A stretch of 64,000 bases of DNA. Source: Mycolicibacterium fallax. GTDB taxonomy: Bacteria; Actinomycetota; Actinomycetes; Mycobacteriales; Mycobacteriaceae. The stretch is from assembly GCF_010726955.1 (NCBI RefSeq), contig NZ_AP022603.1, positions 1,488,001 to 1,552,000 of the forward strand, given 5' to 3'. A program made the position numbers and the translations under genes. The notes beneath the pieces are model-generated. The model was not told the origin of the DNA. It did no database searches and saw only the letters and a program-made list of their open reading frames with translations. Below, one piece after another: positions 9,817 to 19,884 of the stretch. Position 1 is the first letter of the stretch. Each line of letters begins with the position of its first letter.

Positions 9817-11232
9817 ATGGCAGCGACCAGTTTCCCCACCGTGCACCAGCAGCTGTATCAGCTGGCGGGCGGTCGGCTGACCTCGGTGGAGCTGACCCGC
9901 CGCGCGCTGGCGGCCATCGAGGCCAGCCAGCCCCAGCTCAACGCGTTCAAGGTGGTGCTCGCCGAGCCCGCGCTGGCCGCGGCCGCCGACGCCGACGCGC
10001 GCCGCGCCCGCGGCGACAGCGGGGCCCTGCTCGGGATCCCGATCGCGGTCAAGGACGACGTCGACGTGGCCGGGGTGCCGACCGCGTTCGGCACCGACGG
10101 CTGGGTGCCCCCGGCCGCCGCCGACGCCGAGGTCATCCGCCGGCTGCGCGCGGCGGGCGCGGTGGTCGTCGGCAAGACCAACAGCTGCGAGCTCGGCCAA
10201 TGGCCGTTCACCAGCGGACCCGGCTTCGGGCACACCCGCAACCCGTGGAATGCCGAGCACACCCCCGGCGGGTCCTCCGGCGGGGCGGCGGCCGCCGTCG
10301 CGGCCGGCCTGGTCGCCGCGGCGATCGGCTCCGACGGGGCGGGCAGCGTCCGGATCCCGGCGTCCTGGACCAACCTGGTCGGCATCAAGCCGCAGCGCGG
10401 CCGGATCTCCACCTGGCCGCTGGCGGACCCGTTCAACGGCATCACCGTCAACGGGGTGCTGGCCCGCACCGTCGCCGACGCCGCGCTGGTCCTGGACGCG
10501 ATCTCCGGGTCCGCCGACGGCGACATCCACCGCCCCGAACCGGTCTCGGCCTACGACGGGGTGTCGCAGGCGCCGGGCCCGCTGCGCGTGGCGGTGTCCA
10601 CCCGGTTCCCGTTCACCGGGTTCCCGGCGCGGCTGGACGACGAGATCGCCCGGGCTCTGCACGCCGTCGCCGATCAGCTCGGGGAACTCGGCCACCAGAC
10701 CGTGCTGGGCAACCCGGACTACGGGTTGCGACTGTCCTGGAGTTTCCTGGCCCGCTCCACCGCCGGACTGCTGCCGTGGCGGGATCGGCTCGGCGCCGGC
10801 ATTCGGTGGGACCGCCGCACGCAGTCGAATTTCCGTATCGGACAGGCACTCTCGCAGCGGGTGCTGGATCGGGCCCGTCGCCAGGAGCCGGCGCAGCGGC
10901 GCCGGATCGGCCGGATCTTCGATCTGGTCGACGTGGTGCTGGCGCCCACCACCGCGCTGCCGCCGCCGCGGGTGGACGCCTTCGACAACCTGAGCCCGTC
11001 GGCCACCGACCGGGCCATCATCGCCGCCTGCCCGGTGTGCTGGCCGTGGAATGCGCTGGGCTGGCCGTCGATCAACATCCCGGCCGGGTTCACCGCCGCC
11101 GGGCTGCCGATCGGCGTGCAGCTGATGGGCCCGGCCAACAGCGAGCCGCTGCTGGTGTCCCTGGCGGCGTCGCTGGAGGCGATCGGCGGTTGGGCGAACC
11201 GGCAGCCCGAACCGTGGTGGCAGACCCGCTGA
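9817..11232 (+). CDS. amiA2: Amidase signature family amidohydrolase (AmiA2-like)
   Basis: The 471-aa amidase-signature enzyme probably hydrolyses an amide to a carboxylate and ammonia; its substrate is unknown. The Ser-cisSer-Lys triad is visible: Lys in GIPIAVKDDVDV (about residue 79), cis-Ser in HTPGGSSGGAAAAV (about 155), and nucleophilic Ser in IGSDGAGSVRIPA. The gene is monocistronic and diverges from recO. The ATG at 9817 was chosen; an upstream ATG at 9775 would add 14 Arg-rich residues. Sequence and locus match M. tuberculosis amiA2 (Rv2363). Confidence 0.9.
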   Translation: MAATSFPTVHQQLYQLAGGRLTSVELTRRALAAIEASQPQLNAFKVVLAEPALAAAADADARRARGDSGALLGIPIAVKDDVDVAGVPTAFGTDGWVPPAAADAEVIRRLRAAGAVVVGKTNSCELGQWPFTSGPGFGHTRNPWNAEHTPGGSSGGAAAAVAAGLVAAAIGSDGAGSVRIPASWTNLVGIKPQRGRISTWPLADPFNGITVNGVLARTVADAALVLDAISGSADGDIHRPEPVSAYDGVSQAPGPLRVAVSTRFPFTGFPARLDDEIARALHAVADQLGELGHQTVLGNPDYGLRLSWSFLARSTAGLLPWRDRLGAGIRWDRRTQSNFRIGQALSQRVLDRARRQEPAQRRRIGRIFDLVDVVLAPTTALPPPRVDAFDNLSPSATDRAIIAACPVCWPWNALGWPSINIPAGFTAAGLPIGVQLMGPANSEPLLVSLAASLEAIGGWANRQPEPWWQTR

Positions 11233-11244
11233 CCGGGCCCGGGA

Positions 11245-12156
11245 TCAAAACCCCAGTCGGCCAAGCTGTTTGGGATCGCGCTGCCAGTTCTTGGCGACCT
11301 TGACCCGCAGGTTCAGGTACACCTTGGTGCCCAGCAGCTTCTCGATCTGGGTGCGCGCGGCGGTGCCGACCTCCCGCAGCCTGGCTCCGCCCTTGCCGAT
11401 CACGATCCCCTTCTGGCTGTCCCGCTCGACGTAGATCACCGCGTCCACGTCGACCAGCGGCTGGTCCTCGGGCCGGCCGGCCCGCTGCTGGACCTCCTCG
11501 ATCACCACTGCCAGCGAGTGCGGCAACTCGTCGCGCACGCCCTCCAGGGCGGCCTCCCGGATGAACTCGGCCATCAGGGTTTCCTCGGGCTCGTCGGTGA
11601 GTTCACCGTCGGGGTAGAACGCCGGACCCGGTGGCAGCATGCCGGCCAGCACGCCGATGACGACATCGACCTGTTCCCCGGTGGTCGCCGAGACCGGCAC
11701 GATCTCCTTGGCGTGCTCACCGAATTCCGCGGCCACCGAAGTCAATTGGGCGGCCACCCGGTCCCGGGACACCTTGTCGATCTTGGTGACCAGCACCACC
11801 AGCGCGGTGCGCGGGGCGACGTCGCGGATCTGCTGATAGATCCACCGGTCCCCCGGCCCGATCGGCTCATCGGCCGGGATGCACAGCCCGATCACGTCGA
11901 CCTCGGAGTAGGTGTCGCGGACCAGGTCGTTGAGCCGCTTGCCCAGCAGGGTGCGCGGGCGATGCAGCCCGGGGGTGTCGACCAGGATGATCTGGAAGTC
12001 GTCGCGGTGCACGATGCCGCGGATGGTGTGCCGGGTGGTCTGCGGCCGGTTGGAGGTGATCGCAACCTTGGCCCCGACCAGCGCGTTGGTCAGCGTCGAC
12101 TTCCCGGTGTTCGGCCGGCCGACCAGACACACGAAACCGGAACGGAATTCACTCAT
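11245..12156 (-). CDS. era: GTPase Era
   Basis: Era is an essential GTPase that binds the 3' end of 16S rRNA during 30S assembly. The 303-aa product has G1 [11 protein letters not shown]3 DTPG ([12 protein letters not shown]), G4 TKID, and a C-terminal KH domain with the signature [14 protein letters not shown]. It overlaps the upstream CBS-domain gene by 4 bases (ATGA). With that gene, ybeY and phoH it forms a four-gene run on the minus strand, a ribosome-maturation and RNA-metabolism cluster conserved across Actinobacteria. Confidence 0.97.
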   Translation of the reverse strand: MSEFRSGFVCLVGRPNTGKSTLTNALVGAKVAITSNRPQTTRHTIRGIVHRDDFQIILVDTPGLHRPRTLLGKRLNDLVRDTYSEVDVIGLCIPADEPIGPGDRWIYQQIRDVAPRTALVVLVTKIDKVSRDRVAAQLTSVAAEFGEHAKEIVPVSATTGEQVDVVIGVLAGMLPPGPAFYPDGELTDEPEETLMAEFIREAALEGVRDELPHSLAVVIEEVQQRAGRPEDQPLVDVDAVIYVERDSQKGIVIGKGGARLREVGTAARTQIEKLLGTKVYLNLRVKVAKNWQRDPKQLGRLGF

Positions 12157-13463
12157 CGGGACTCCTCATTCTCATCGGGGATGGCGGCTGCGGGCACCCG
12201 GTGGACCAGCACCGTGCGCACCCGCACCCGACCCCGCTGATCCCAGCCCCCTTCGGCGCGCAGCCGCAGCCCGTGGGTGATCACCTCGGCGCCGGGCAGC
12301 GGCACCCGGCCCAGGTCGACGGCCAGCAGCCCGCCGACCGAGTCGACCTCCTCGACCAGGTCCTCGTCGAACTCCACGTCGAACAGTTCCCCGAGGTCCT
12401 CGACCGGCAGCCGCGCCGACACCCGGTAGCGGTCGGTGCCCAGCCGCTGCACCGGGGCGGTCTCGCCGTCGTCGTACTCGTCGGCGATCTCCCCGACGAT
12501 CTCCTCCAGGACGTCCTCGATGGTGACCAGCCCGGCGATCGCGCCGTACTCGTCGACCAGCAGCGCCATGTGGTTGCGGGTGCGCTGCATCTCGTGCAGC
12601 AGATCGTCCAGCGGTTTGGTGTCGGGCATGAACACCGCCGGGCGCATCACCTCGGCGACGGCGGTGTCGCGGCCGCCGGTGGTGGAGGTGTAGGTGCGCT
12701 CCACCAGGTCCTTGAGGTACACCACGCCGAGCACGTCATCGACGTTCTCCCCGATCACCGGGATGCGGGAATGCCCGCTGCGCACCGCCAGCGTGGTGGC
12801 CTGCCCGGCGTGCTTGTCCCGCTCGATCCACACCATCTCGGTGCGCGGCACCATCACCTCGCGGGCCACCGTGTCGCCCAACTCGAACACCGACTGGATC
12901 ATCCGGCGCTCGTCGTCGGCGACCACACCGCGCTGCTGGGCCAGGTCGACGACCTCGCGCAGTTCGATCTCCGAGGCGAACGGCCCATTGCGAAAGCCCC
13001 GGCCCGGGGTCAGCGCGTTGCCGAGCAGGATCAGCAGCCGGCTGATCGGCATCAGCAGCACCGAGATCGCCTGCAGCCCAACGGCTGAACCCAACGCGAT
13101 GGTGTAGGCGTTCTGCCGTCCGACGGTCCGCGGGCCGACCCCAATCAGTACGAAGCTGCTGACCGACATGACCACCGCCGCCAGGATCAGCGCCGGGCCC
13201 AGTGGCAGGTGCTGGGCCAAATAGCCCACCAGCAACACGGTGGCGGTGATCTCGCAGACGATCCGCAGCAACACCACCAGGCTGGTATGCCGGGGCCGCT
13301 CGGCGATCACCGCGGCCAGCCGCACCGCCCCGGGGCGCTCCTCGCGGACCATCTCGGCGATCCGCGCCATCGACACCGTGTTGATGGCGGCGTCGATGGC
13401 CGAGAACAGCCCGCCCAATATGACCAGTACGATCGCGCCGAGCAGCGGCGCAGGCCCGTTCAC
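12153..13463 (-). CDS. CNNM/CorC-type membrane protein with CBS pair (Rv2366c-like)
   Basis: The 436-aa protein has an N-terminal DUF21/CNNM membrane domain with about four hydrophobic helices (residues 5-150). A CBS pair follows (about 200-325; [56 protein letters not shown]), then a CorC/HlyC transporter-associated domain (about 345-425). This architecture is tied to Mg2+/Co2+ efflux or regulation of ion transport, but the substrate is unproven. GTG at 13463 lies 8 bases after the ybeY stop. Longer reading to 13664 would run back through ybeY. Corresponds to Rv2366c. Confidence 0.88.
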   Translation of the reverse strand: MNGPAPLLGAIVLVILGGLFSAIDAAINTVSMARIAEMVREERPGAVRLAAVIAERPRHTSLVVLLRIVCEITATVLLVGYLAQHLPLGPALILAAVVMSVSSFVLIGVGPRTVGRQNAYTIALGSAVGLQAISVLLMPISRLLILLGNALTPGRGFRNGPFASEIELREVVDLAQQRGVVADDERRMIQSVFELGDTVAREVMVPRTEMVWIERDKHAGQATTLAVRSGHSRIPVIGENVDDVLGVVYLKDLVERTYTSTTGGRDTAVAEVMRPAVFMPDTKPLDDLLHEMQRTRNHMALLVDEYGAIAGLVTIEDVLEEIVGEIADEYDDGETAPVQRLGTDRYRVSARLPVEDLGELFDVEFDEDLVEEVDSVGGLLAVDLGRVPLPGAEVITHGLRLRAEGGWDQRGRVRVRTVLVHRVPAAAIPDENEESR

Positions 13464-13470
13464 CGCCCGC

Positions 13471-14019
13471 TCACAGGCCTTCGGGCCGGCGGTGGAAGTC
13501 GCTGGAGCGGTCCAGCAGCCGGCGGTCGCGCTCGACCTGCCGGTCGCGGCGGTGCCGCGCGGCCTGCTCGATGTACCAGTCCTCCAGCAGTTCGCGCTGC
13601 AGCGCGAACATCTCCTTCTCTTCCTCCGGCTCGGCGTGGTCGTAGCCGAGCAGGTGCAGCACACCGTGCACGGTGAGCAGGGCCAGCTCGTGGGCCAGCG
13701 GGTGCCCGGCCGCGGCGGCCTGGTCGGCGGCGAACTGCGGACACAGCACGATGTCGCCGAGCATCGACGGGCCCGGATCGGGCGCGTCGGGACGGCCGCC
13801 GGGCTCCAGCTCGTCCATCGGGAAGCTCATCACGTCGGTCGGGCCCGGCAGGTCCATCCAGCGCACGTGCAGGTCCGCCATCGCCTCGATGTCCAGCAGG
13901 ATCATCGACAGCTCGGCGCCGGGGTTGACGTCCATCCGGGCCAGCACGAAGCGGGCCACACCGATCAGCTCGTCCTCGGCCACCTCGATGCCGGATTCGT
14001 TGGACACCTCGATGGTCAC
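13471..14019 (-). CDS. ybeY: Endoribonuclease YbeY (rRNA maturation factor)
   Basis: YbeY is a zinc endoribonuclease used in 16S rRNA 3' processing and ribosome quality control. The 182-aa protein contains the family motif [12 protein letters not shown], with three zinc-binding His residues, near residue 122. The N-terminus ([10 protein letters not shown]) and [10 protein letters not shown] are typical. GTG start overlaps the phoH stop by 4 bases. The neighbours era and phoH are functional partners in RNA metabolism. Confidence 0.95.
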   Translation of the reverse strand: MTIEVSNESGIEVAEDELIGVARFVLARMDVNPGAELSMILLDIEAMADLHVRWMDLPGPTDVMSFPMDELEPGGRPDAPDPGPSMLGDIVLCPQFAADQAAAAGHPLAHELALLTVHGVLHLLGYDHAEPEEEKEMFALQRELLEDWYIEQAARHRRDRQVERDRRLLDRSSDFHRRPEGL

Positions 14020-15044
14020 GGCCTGGCCTCCCGGCGGTTGCGCGGCGCGTGCCGACGCTGCGTGCGGTTGGCCGGGCCCTCGGCGCGCGCGTAGGCGTCC
14101 ACGATGTCGGACACCAGGCTGTGGCGCACCACGTCGGCGCTGGTCAGCTCGGCGAAATGGATGTCGTCGATGCCGTCGAGGATATCCACCGCGGCGCGCA
14201 GCCCCGAGCGCGCCCCGCCCGGCAGGTCGACCTGGGTGACGTCGCCGGTGACAACGATCTTGGAGCCGAAGCCCAGCCGGGTGAGGAACATCTTCATCTG
14301 CTCGGCGGTGGTGTTCTGCGCCTCGTCGAGGATGATGAACGCATCGTTGAGGGTTCTACCCCGCATGTAGGCCAGCGGCGCCACCTCGATCACCCCGGCG
14401 CTCATCAGCTTCGGGATGGCCTCGGCGTCCATCATGTCGTGCAGCGCGTCATACAGCGGGCGCAGGTAGGGGTCGATCTTCTCGCTCAGGGTGCCGGGCA
14501 GGAACCCGAGCCGCTCGCCGGCCTCCACCGCCGGGCGGGTCAGGATGATCCGGTTGACCTGCTTGGACCGCAGCGCGTGCACGGCCTTGGCCATCGCCAG
14601 GTAGGTCTTGCCGGTGCCGGCCGGGCCGATGCCGAACACGATGGTGTTGGCGTCGATGGCGTCGACATAGTGCTTCTGGTTCAGGGTCTTGGGCCGGATG
14701 GTCTTGCCGCGCCGGCTCAGCACGTCCAGGCTCAGCACCTCGGCCGGGGAGGCGTCCCCGGCGTCGGTGACCATGCCCACGCTGCGGCGTACCGCGTCCG
14801 GGGTGAGCGGATGTCCGCCGGCGACCAGCGCGATCAACTCGGTGAGCACCCGGTCGGCCAGCGCAACATCGGCGGCGGGGCCGGTCACGGTGAAGGTGTT
14901 GCCCCGCACGTGCAGGTCGGCGGCCAGCTGCTGGTCAAGTACCCGCAGGTTCTCGTCGGCGGAGCCGAGCAGCGCGACCACGAGATCGGCGGGCACGTCG
15001 ATGGTGGTGCGCACGGTGCTGCTATTCGGTTCGCGGGGCGTCAC
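14016..15044 (-). CDS. phoH: PhoH-family ATPase
   Basis: This cytosolic P-loop ATPase belongs to the PhoH family, some members of which have RNA helicase or RNase-associated activity. The 342-aa product has Walker [14 protein letters not shown] at about residues 141-153 and Walker [10 protein letters not shown] at about 243-251, then a [12 protein letters not shown] sensor-like segment. The N-terminus may form a KH-like RNA-binding fold. GTG is the start. It is the most upstream gene of the phoH-ybeY-CBS-era run. The 224 bases upstream to rsmE hold no other gene I can support. Matches phoH1 (Rv2368c). Confidence 0.92.
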   Translation of the reverse strand: MTPREPNSSTVRTTIDVPADLVVALLGSADENLRVLDQQLAADLHVRGNTFTVTGPAADVALADRVLTELIALVAGGHPLTPDAVRRSVGMVTDAGDASPAEVLSLDVLSRRGKTIRPKTLNQKHYVDAIDANTIVFGIGPAGTGKTYLAMAKAVHALRSKQVNRIILTRPAVEAGERLGFLPGTLSEKIDPYLRPLYDALHDMMDAEAIPKLMSAGVIEVAPLAYMRGRTLNDAFIILDEAQNTTAEQMKMFLTRLGFGSKIVVTGDVTQVDLPGGARSGLRAAVDILDGIDDIHFAELTSADVVRHSLVSDIVDAYARAEGPANRTQRRHAPRNRREARP

Positions 15045-15268
15045 GGTGGCGACTTTTGCCTGTCTTTCGGGGTTTTCCGGTCAGTCAAGTCTACCGCCGG
15101 GACCCCACGCGCATCCCGGTGGACCGTGCGCCGGCCGGCGATCGAGCCGTCGCGGCCGAGGGTCTGCACAGATGTCCGCTGGGAGCGCAGCGAAGTGGAT
15201 AATCCAGCTGGACCCCCTGATTTCACCCCATTTGTGCAGGCTCGAGCCGAGCATCGGCCGCCGCGGCG

Positions 15269-16024
15269 CTACCGGCCTTGCCCGCGGAGATCCCAGCGGC
15301 CGGTCAGCACCCCCAGCGCACCGAGTGCGACCGCCGCGGCAGTCGAGGTGCGCAGCACCGTCGGTCCCAGCCGGACCGGGCGGGCACCGGCGGCGGTCAG
15401 GGTGGCCAGCTCGTCGGCGCCGATGCCGCCCTCCGGGCCGACAATCAGGGTGATCGCGCTCGCCGCGCCGGGATCGAGGTCGGCCAGCGGAACCGCGGAC
15501 TCCTCGTGCAGCACCAGCGCCAACGCATCGGACGAAGCGATCCGGGCGGCCAGCTCGGTCGTGCCGAGCACCCCCTCGACCGGCGGGACCCAGGCCCGGC
15601 GGGACTGCCGGGCGGCCGCGCGGGCCACCGCCGACCAGCGCCGCAGCCCCTTGTCGGCGCGTGGTCCGTCCCAGCGGGCCACGCAGCGGGCGGCCTGCCA
15701 GGCCACGAACGCGTCGGCGCCGGCCTCGGTGGCCAGCTCGACGGCCAGCTCGGAGCGCTCCGATTTCGGCAGCGCCTGCACCACGGTGACCGGTGGCTGC
15801 GGGGCCGGGACGAACCGGGGGTGCTCAACCAGCGCGGTCAGGTCCTTCTTGTTGACCTCGGTGACCACGCAGTCGGCGACGGCGCCTGCCCCGTCGCCGA
15901 GCACGATCGCCTCGCCCACCCGAATGCGCCGCACCGAGGCGGCGTGGAAGCCCTCATCGCCGTCGAGCAGCACCGAGCCGCCCGCCCCGGGCAGCGCCGG
16001 AACGTAGAAGACCGGTTTGGACAC
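15269..16024 (-). CDS. rsmE: 16S rRNA m3U1498 methyltransferase RsmE
   Basis: RsmE methylates N3 of U1498 in 16S rRNA using S-adenosylmethionine. The 251-aa protein has the N-terminal PUA-like part ([33 protein letters not shown]) and the SPOUT knot with [14 protein letters not shown] and the terminal [16 protein letters not shown] start lies 4 bases after the dnaJ2 stop, so it belongs to the hrcA-dnaJ2-rsmE operon, the same arrangement as in M. tuberculosis (Rv2372c-Rv2374c). Confidence 0.95.
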   Translation of the reverse strand: MSKPVFYVPALPGAGGSVLLDGDEGFHAASVRRIRVGEAIVLGDGAGAVADCVVTEVNKKDLTALVEHPRFVPAPQPPVTVVQALPKSERSELAVELATEAGADAFVAWQAARCVARWDGPRADKGLRRWSAVARAAARQSRRAWVPPVEGVLGTTELAARIASSDALALVLHEESAVPLADLDPGAASAITLIVGPEGGIGADELATLTAAGARPVRLGPTVLRTSTAAAVALGALGVLTGRWDLRGQGR

Positions 16025-16028
16025 GGCC

Positions 16029-17183
16029 TCAGCGGCCGCTGAAGGTCTCGCGCAGCCGGCTGAAGATGCCGCCGCCGTTGTGCCCCGACGCCTCGGTCTG
16101 GGTCGAGGTGACCGCGGTGTCCTCGCCGCGGTTGTGCTTGAGCTCGGTCAGCAGCTCGACGTCGCGCGGATCCAGCCGGGTGGGCACCAGCACGTTGACG
16201 TGCGCGTGCAGGTCCCCGCGCACCCCGGAACGCAGGTGCGGCATGCCGTGCCCGCGCAGCGTCAGCACCGAGCCGGGCTGGGTGCCCGCGGCGACGGTGA
16301 ACTCGGTCGGGCCGTCCAGGATGGCGTCGACGGTGACGGTGGCGCCGAGCGCGGCGTCAACCATCGGGACGTCGATCGTGCAGTGCAGGTCGTCACCGTC
16401 GCGGACGAAGATGTCGTGCGGCTTCTCGTGGACCTCGACGTACAGGTCACCGGCCGGGCCGCCGCCGGGACCGACCTCGCCCTGGGCGGCCAGCCGGATC
16501 CGCATGCCCTCGCCGACGCCGGCGGGCACCTTGACGCTGATCTCCCGGCGGGCCCGCACCCGGCCGTCGCCGCCACAGCTGTGGCAGGGGTCCAGGATCA
16601 CCTCGCCGACCCCGCGGCAGGTCGGGCACGGCCGCGACGTCATCACCTGGCCGAGCAGCGAACGCTGCACGCTCTGCACCTCGCCGCGGCCACCGCAGGT
16701 GTCGCAGCTGCTGGGCCGGGAATCGCCGTGGGTGCCGCGGCCCTGGCAGCGGTCGCACAGGATGGCGGTGTCGACGGTCACCTGCTTGGTCACCCCGGTC
16801 GCGCATTCGGTGAGATCGAGCCGCACCCGCAGCAGCGAATCCGAGCCGGGCCGGACCCGGCCGATCGGCCCGCGCGAACCGGTGCCGCCGCCGAAGAACG
16901 CCTCGAACACGTCCCCGAGCCCGCCGAAGCCGGCGAAGCCGCCGCCGCCACCACCGGCGCCCGCGCTCTCCATCGGGTCGCCGCCGAGGTCGACGATGCG
17001 GCGCTTCTCCGGGTCGGTGAGCACCTCGTAGGCGACCGAGATCTCCTTGAACATGGCCTGGGCCTGCTCGTCGGGGTTGATGTCGGGATGCAGTTCGCGG
17101 GCCAGCTTGCGGTAGGCGCGCTTGAGCTCCGCATCGCTGGCGTCCTTGGTCACCCCGAGCAGACCGTAGTAATCCCGTGCCAC
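16029..17183 (-). CDS. dnaJ2: Chaperone DnaJ (DnaJ2-type co-chaperone)
   Basis: This Hsp40 co-chaperone stimulates DnaK ATPase and binds unfolded proteins. The 384-aa product starts [11 protein letters not shown], with the J domain HPD in [12 protein letters not shown]. It continues with a Gly-rich stretch ([16 protein letters not shown]) and four CxxCxGxG zinc repeats ([32 protein letters not shown], about residues 130-205). The C-terminal substrate-binding domain follows. The upstream in-frame start at 17315 would overlap hrcA; GTG 17183 gives the normal J-domain start. It lies downstream of hrcA, its likely repressor. Confidence 0.95.
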   Translation of the reverse strand: MARDYYGLLGVTKDASDAELKRAYRKLARELHPDINPDEQAQAMFKEISVAYEVLTDPEKRRIVDLGGDPMESAGAGGGGGGFAGFGGLGDVFEAFFGGGTGSRGPIGRVRPGSDSLLRVRLDLTECATGVTKQVTVDTAILCDRCQGRGTHGDSRPSSCDTCGGRGEVQSVQRSLLGQVMTSRPCPTCRGVGEVILDPCHSCGGDGRVRARREISVKVPAGVGEGMRIRLAAQGEVGPGGGPAGDLYVEVHEKPHDIFVRDGDDLHCTIDVPMVDAALGATVTVDAILDGPTEFTVAAGTQPGSVLTLRGHGMPHLRSGVRGDLHAHVNVLVPTRLDPRDVELLTELKHNRGEDTAVTSTQTEASGHNGGGIFSRLRETFSGR

Positions 17184-17215
17184 GCTTTTCTCCACGCCCT
17201 CGCAATACCGGGCCC

Positions 17216-17232
17216 GGCACTCAACGAGTGCC
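17216..17232. repeat. Inverted repeat across the hrcA stop codon
   Basis: GGCACTC and GAGTGCC form a perfect 7-bp inverted repeat around AAC, spanning the hrcA stop just upstream of dnaJ2. The half-sites resemble the CIRCE core, but CIRCE has a 9-base spacer. It could be an mRNA hairpin between the two genes. Confidence 0.4.
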
Positions 17233-18270
17233 CAGAACCTCACCGATGTACAACGCAACGGCGGCGACGCTGGCCATGGTGCCCGGATAGTCCATCCGAG
17301 TCGGCCCAAGCACACCCATGCCGCCGTAGACGGTGTCCATTGTGCCGTATGTCGTGGTCACCACCGACGTGCCGGCCATCTGTTCGGCCCCGGACACCAC
17401 TTCGGTCTCGTGGCCGATCCGCACCGTGACCTTGCCGGCGTCCTGGGAGGCGGCCAGCAGCTTGAGCACCACCACCTGTTCTTCCAGGGCCTCCAGCACC
17501 GAGCGCAGCGACCCGCCGAAGTCGGCGGTGTTGTGGGTCAGGTTGGCGGTTCCGCCGGTCAGCAGCCGCTCCTCGCGGTGCTCGACGAGGGTTTCCACCA
17601 GCACGGTGGCCGCCCGGCCGACCGCGTCGGCCAGCGGCGCCCCGGCCGCATCGGCCAGCTGGCCGGCCAGGTCGGCGACGGCGATCGACGCCGCGGACAG
17701 CCGCTTGCCCTCCAGCGCCTTGCCGAGCAGGTCGCGCAGCTGGGTCAGCTGGTGGTCGTCGAGCGGGTTGCCGAGTTCGACGATCCGCTGGTCGACCCGG
17801 CCGGAGTCGGTGATGAGCACCAGCAGCAGCCGGGCCGGGGTCAGCGCGACCACCTCCAGGTGCCGGACCGTCGAGGCCGACAGGATCGGGTACTGCACCA
17901 CCGCGACCTGACGGGTCAGCTGCGCCAGCAGTCGCACCGCTCGGCGCAGCACGTCGTCGAGGTCCACCCCGAAATCCAGGAACTCCAGGATCGCCCGGCG
18001 CTCCGGATTCGACATCGGCTTGACCACCTCGAGCCGGTCGACGAACTCGCGATAGCCCTTCTCGGTGGGGATGCGCCCGGAGCTGGTGTGCGGCTGGGTG
18101 ATGTATCCCTCGGCCTCCAGCACCGCCATGTCGTTGCGGACAGTGGCGCTGGACACCCCGAGGTTGTGCCGGTCGACGAGGGTCTTGGAGCCGATCGGCT
18201 CGCGGGTGGAAACGAAGTCGGCGACGATGGCCCGCAGCACCTCGAAACGACGATCGTCGGTACCGCCCAC
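17221..18270 (-). CDS. hrcA: Heat-inducible transcription repressor HrcA
   Basis: HrcA represses class I heat-shock genes through CIRCE elements and responds to GroEL. The 349-aa protein has the winged-helix N-terminus ([46 protein letters not shown]) with [18 protein letters not shown], followed by the GAF-like and inserted dimerisation domains. GTG 18270 is preceded by AAGGAGG at ideal spacing. It heads hrcA-dnaJ2-rsmE. No canonical CIRCE was found upstream of it. Confidence 0.95.
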   Translation of the reverse strand: MGGTDDRRFEVLRAIVADFVSTREPIGSKTLVDRHNLGVSSATVRNDMAVLEAEGYITQPHTSSGRIPTEKGYREFVDRLEVVKPMSNPERRAILEFLDFGVDLDDVLRRAVRLLAQLTRQVAVVQYPILSASTVRHLEVVALTPARLLLVLITDSGRVDQRIVELGNPLDDHQLTQLRDLLGKALEGKRLSAASIAVADLAGQLADAAGAPLADAVGRAATVLVETLVEHREERLLTGGTANLTHNTADFGGSLRSVLEALEEQVVVLKLLAASQDAGKVTVRIGHETEVVSGAEQMAGTSVVTTTYGTMDTVYGGMGVLGPTRMDYPGTMASVAAVALYIGEVLGTR

Positions 18271-18345
18271 CGGATCCTCCTTCGCTCCCCCGCCGCCCAG
18301 TTGACCAGTTTACGGCCGCGGCGGGATCCGGCGACCGACACGGGC

Positions 18346-18351
18346 TAACCT
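18346..18351 (+). promoter_or_regulatory. -10 box for a leaderless mini-ORF
   Basis: TAACCT matches TAnnnT and lies 7 bases before the ATG at 18359, which opens an 11-codon ORF coupled to the next gene. Confidence 0.5.
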
Positions 18352-18358
18352 GAGCGCC

Positions 18359-18394
18359 ATGTCCCAGCACCCCGGCCGCGCGGTCCCGCGATGA
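18359..18394 (+). CDS. 11-aa leaderless upstream ORF coupled to the Rv2375-like gene
   Basis: ATG 18359 opens MSQHPGRAVPR followed by TGA at 18392-18394. The stop overlaps the ATG of the next gene (ATGA at 18391-18394). A -10 box sits 7 bases upstream, and neither start has a Shine-Dalgarno. The layout suggests that ribosomes load on the leaderless mini-ORF and re-initiate on the downstream gene. Coding status is inferred from geometry alone. Confidence 0.4.
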   Translation: MSQHPGRAVPR

Positions 18395-18735
18395 TCTTCA
18401 AGGGTGTGCGGGAAGGCAAACCGTATCCCCCGCACGGCCTCGACCACCGCGACTGGGCCCGGATTCCACCCCGCCAGATTCGGCTGGACGAGTTGGTGAC
18501 CACCACGACCGTGCTGGCGCTGGACCGGCTGCTGTCGGAGGACTCCACCTTCTACGGCGACCTGTTCCCGCACGCGGTGAAGTGGAAGGGCAACGTCTAC
18601 CTGGAGGACGGGTTGCACCGCGCGGTGCGGGCGGCGCTGCGAAACCGCACCGTGCTGCACGCCCGGGTGTTCGACATGGATTCCGCCGCGGCACCCGCCG
18701 GCCCGCCCGACTCGCCGGCGCTACCCCGGCGCTAG
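18391..18735 (+). CDS. Conserved hypothetical protein (Rv2375-like, type II toxin-antitoxin-unrelated small protein)
   Basis: No function is recognised. The 114-aa protein starts MIFKGVREGKPYPPHGLDHRDWARIPP and contains RQIRLDELVTTTTVLALDRLL and GNVYLEDGLHRAVRAALRNRTVLHARVF. The last segment resembles ParB/Sulfiredoxin-like 'DGxHR' patches seen in nuclease-like folds, but this is only a hint. It matches the position and length of Rv2375. The 3' end overlaps the convergent AI-2E permease gene by 15 bases. It lies between hrcA and the mbt operon. Confidence 0.8.
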   Translation: MIFKGVREGKPYPPHGLDHRDWARIPPRQIRLDELVTTTTVLALDRLLSEDSTFYGDLFPHAVKWKGNVYLEDGLHRAVRAALRNRTVLHARVFDMDSAAAPAGPPDSPALPRR

Positions 18736-19827
18736 CCCGGGTTCGGGGGCGACGCGCAGCCGCCGCAGCGCCGTCACCGATTTGACGGTGGCCGCCAGCA
18801 CCGGTGCGCCCATCACCATGCCGAGCAGGCCCGCGAAGGTGCCGCCGATCATGGTGGCCAGCAACACCGCGATGGGGTGCAGCGACAGCGAGGAGCCCAG
18901 CGCCCAGGAGTTGACCGCGCTCTGGATGGCGCCGTTGGACAGCAGGAACGTCACCCCGATGATGAGCGCTGCGGGTGGACCGCCGGAACCGAGCGCGATC
19001 AGCACCGCGAACGCCCCGGTGATCCACGCCCCGACGAACGGGACATAGGACAGGAAGAAATACAGCACGAAGATCGGCACCGCCAGCGGGACGCGCAGCA
19101 GCAGCAACGGGATCATGAAGATCGGGGCGGTGACCAGCGCGGTGATCGCCGTGCCCTTGAAGTAGCCGCGCACCGACTGCCTCGACAGCGCGACCACCTC
19201 ACCGACCTCGACCGGGTCGAACCCGCCGACCCGCGCCAACCAGGACGGGAAGCGGTCCGCGTCGCGCAGCGTGAAGAACAGGAAGAACAGCGCGAAGAAC
19301 ACGCCGATGACCAGCGACACCGCGCCGTAGAAGGTGCTGGTCACCATCCCGACGGCGCCCTGGCCCAGCTCGGCAAGGTGTTCCTCCAGCCGGGCCCGGG
19401 CCTGCTCGAGCCAGTGCGCGTCCAGGTCCAGGCTGCGGATCCAGTCCAGCAGCGCCGACCAGCCGCCGAGCAACTGCCGGTGGATCTCCGGCCACTGCGC
19501 GACGAAGCCGGACACCACGATCGCGATGGTGCCGACGGCCACCCCGACCGCGACGGTCAGCGTCGCCGCCACCGCCGCGACGGCGGGCAGGCCCAGCCGC
19601 TTGAACGCCGCGGTCAACGGCTCCAGCACGATGGTCGCCAGCACCGCCACCACCAGCGGAACCAGGATGCCGCCGGCGGCGCCGAGCGCCATCGCCAGCA
19701 CGACGACCAGCCCGACGATCCCCAGCGCCGACCAGCTGAACACTCCCGCCCGGCGCAGCAGCGTGCCGGCCGGTCCGGTAGGTTCGGCGGGCGCGGCCAG
19801 GTGGCGGACGGTGTCATCGACGGTCAT
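18721..19827 (-). CDS. AI-2E (PerM/YdiK) family transporter, last gene of the mbt operon
   Basis: The 368-aa membrane protein has about eight hydrophobic helices: two or three near residues 28-85 (SALGIVGLVVVLAMALGA, LVPLVVAVLATIVLEPL), one at 145-175, and several after 200. It carries the AI-2E family pattern near VPFVGAWITGAFAVLIAL. The family exports small molecules or sodium. ATG 19827 has AGGA 11 bases upstream; GTG 19845 is an alternative. It starts 57 bases after mbtH on the same strand with no obvious terminator, so co-transcription with mycobactin genes is likely, and a role in siderophore or ion export is possible but unproven. Confidence 0.85.
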   Translation of the reverse strand: MTVDDTVRHLAAPAEPTGPAGTLLRRAGVFSWSALGIVGLVVVLAMALGAAGGILVPLVVAVLATIVLEPLTAAFKRLGLPAVAAVAATLTVAVGVAVGTIAIVVSGFVAQWPEIHRQLLGGWSALLDWIRSLDLDAHWLEQARARLEEHLAELGQGAVGMVTSTFYGAVSLVIGVFFALFFLFFTLRDADRFPSWLARVGGFDPVEVGEVVALSRQSVRGYFKGTAITALVTAPIFMIPLLLLRVPLAVPIFVLYFFLSYVPFVGAWITGAFAVLIALGSGGPPAALIIGVTFLLSNGAIQSAVNSWALGSSLSLHPIAVLLATMIGGTFAGLLGMVMGAPVLAATVKSVTALRRLRVAPEPGLAPG

Positions 19828-19884
19828 GGCCACCGATCCTTGCACCCCGAACCGGGATCACCCGCGACGGCACCCCGCGCCCGC

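Noticed and set aside
15041..15226. 61-aa ORF upstream of phoH
   Set aside because: Overlaps the phoH start, no ribosome binding site or recognisable features; probably spurious.
17216..17232. CIRCE-like operator at the hrcA-dnaJ2 junction
   Set aside because: The half-sites look right, but the spacer is 3 bases instead of 9, so it is not CIRCE.
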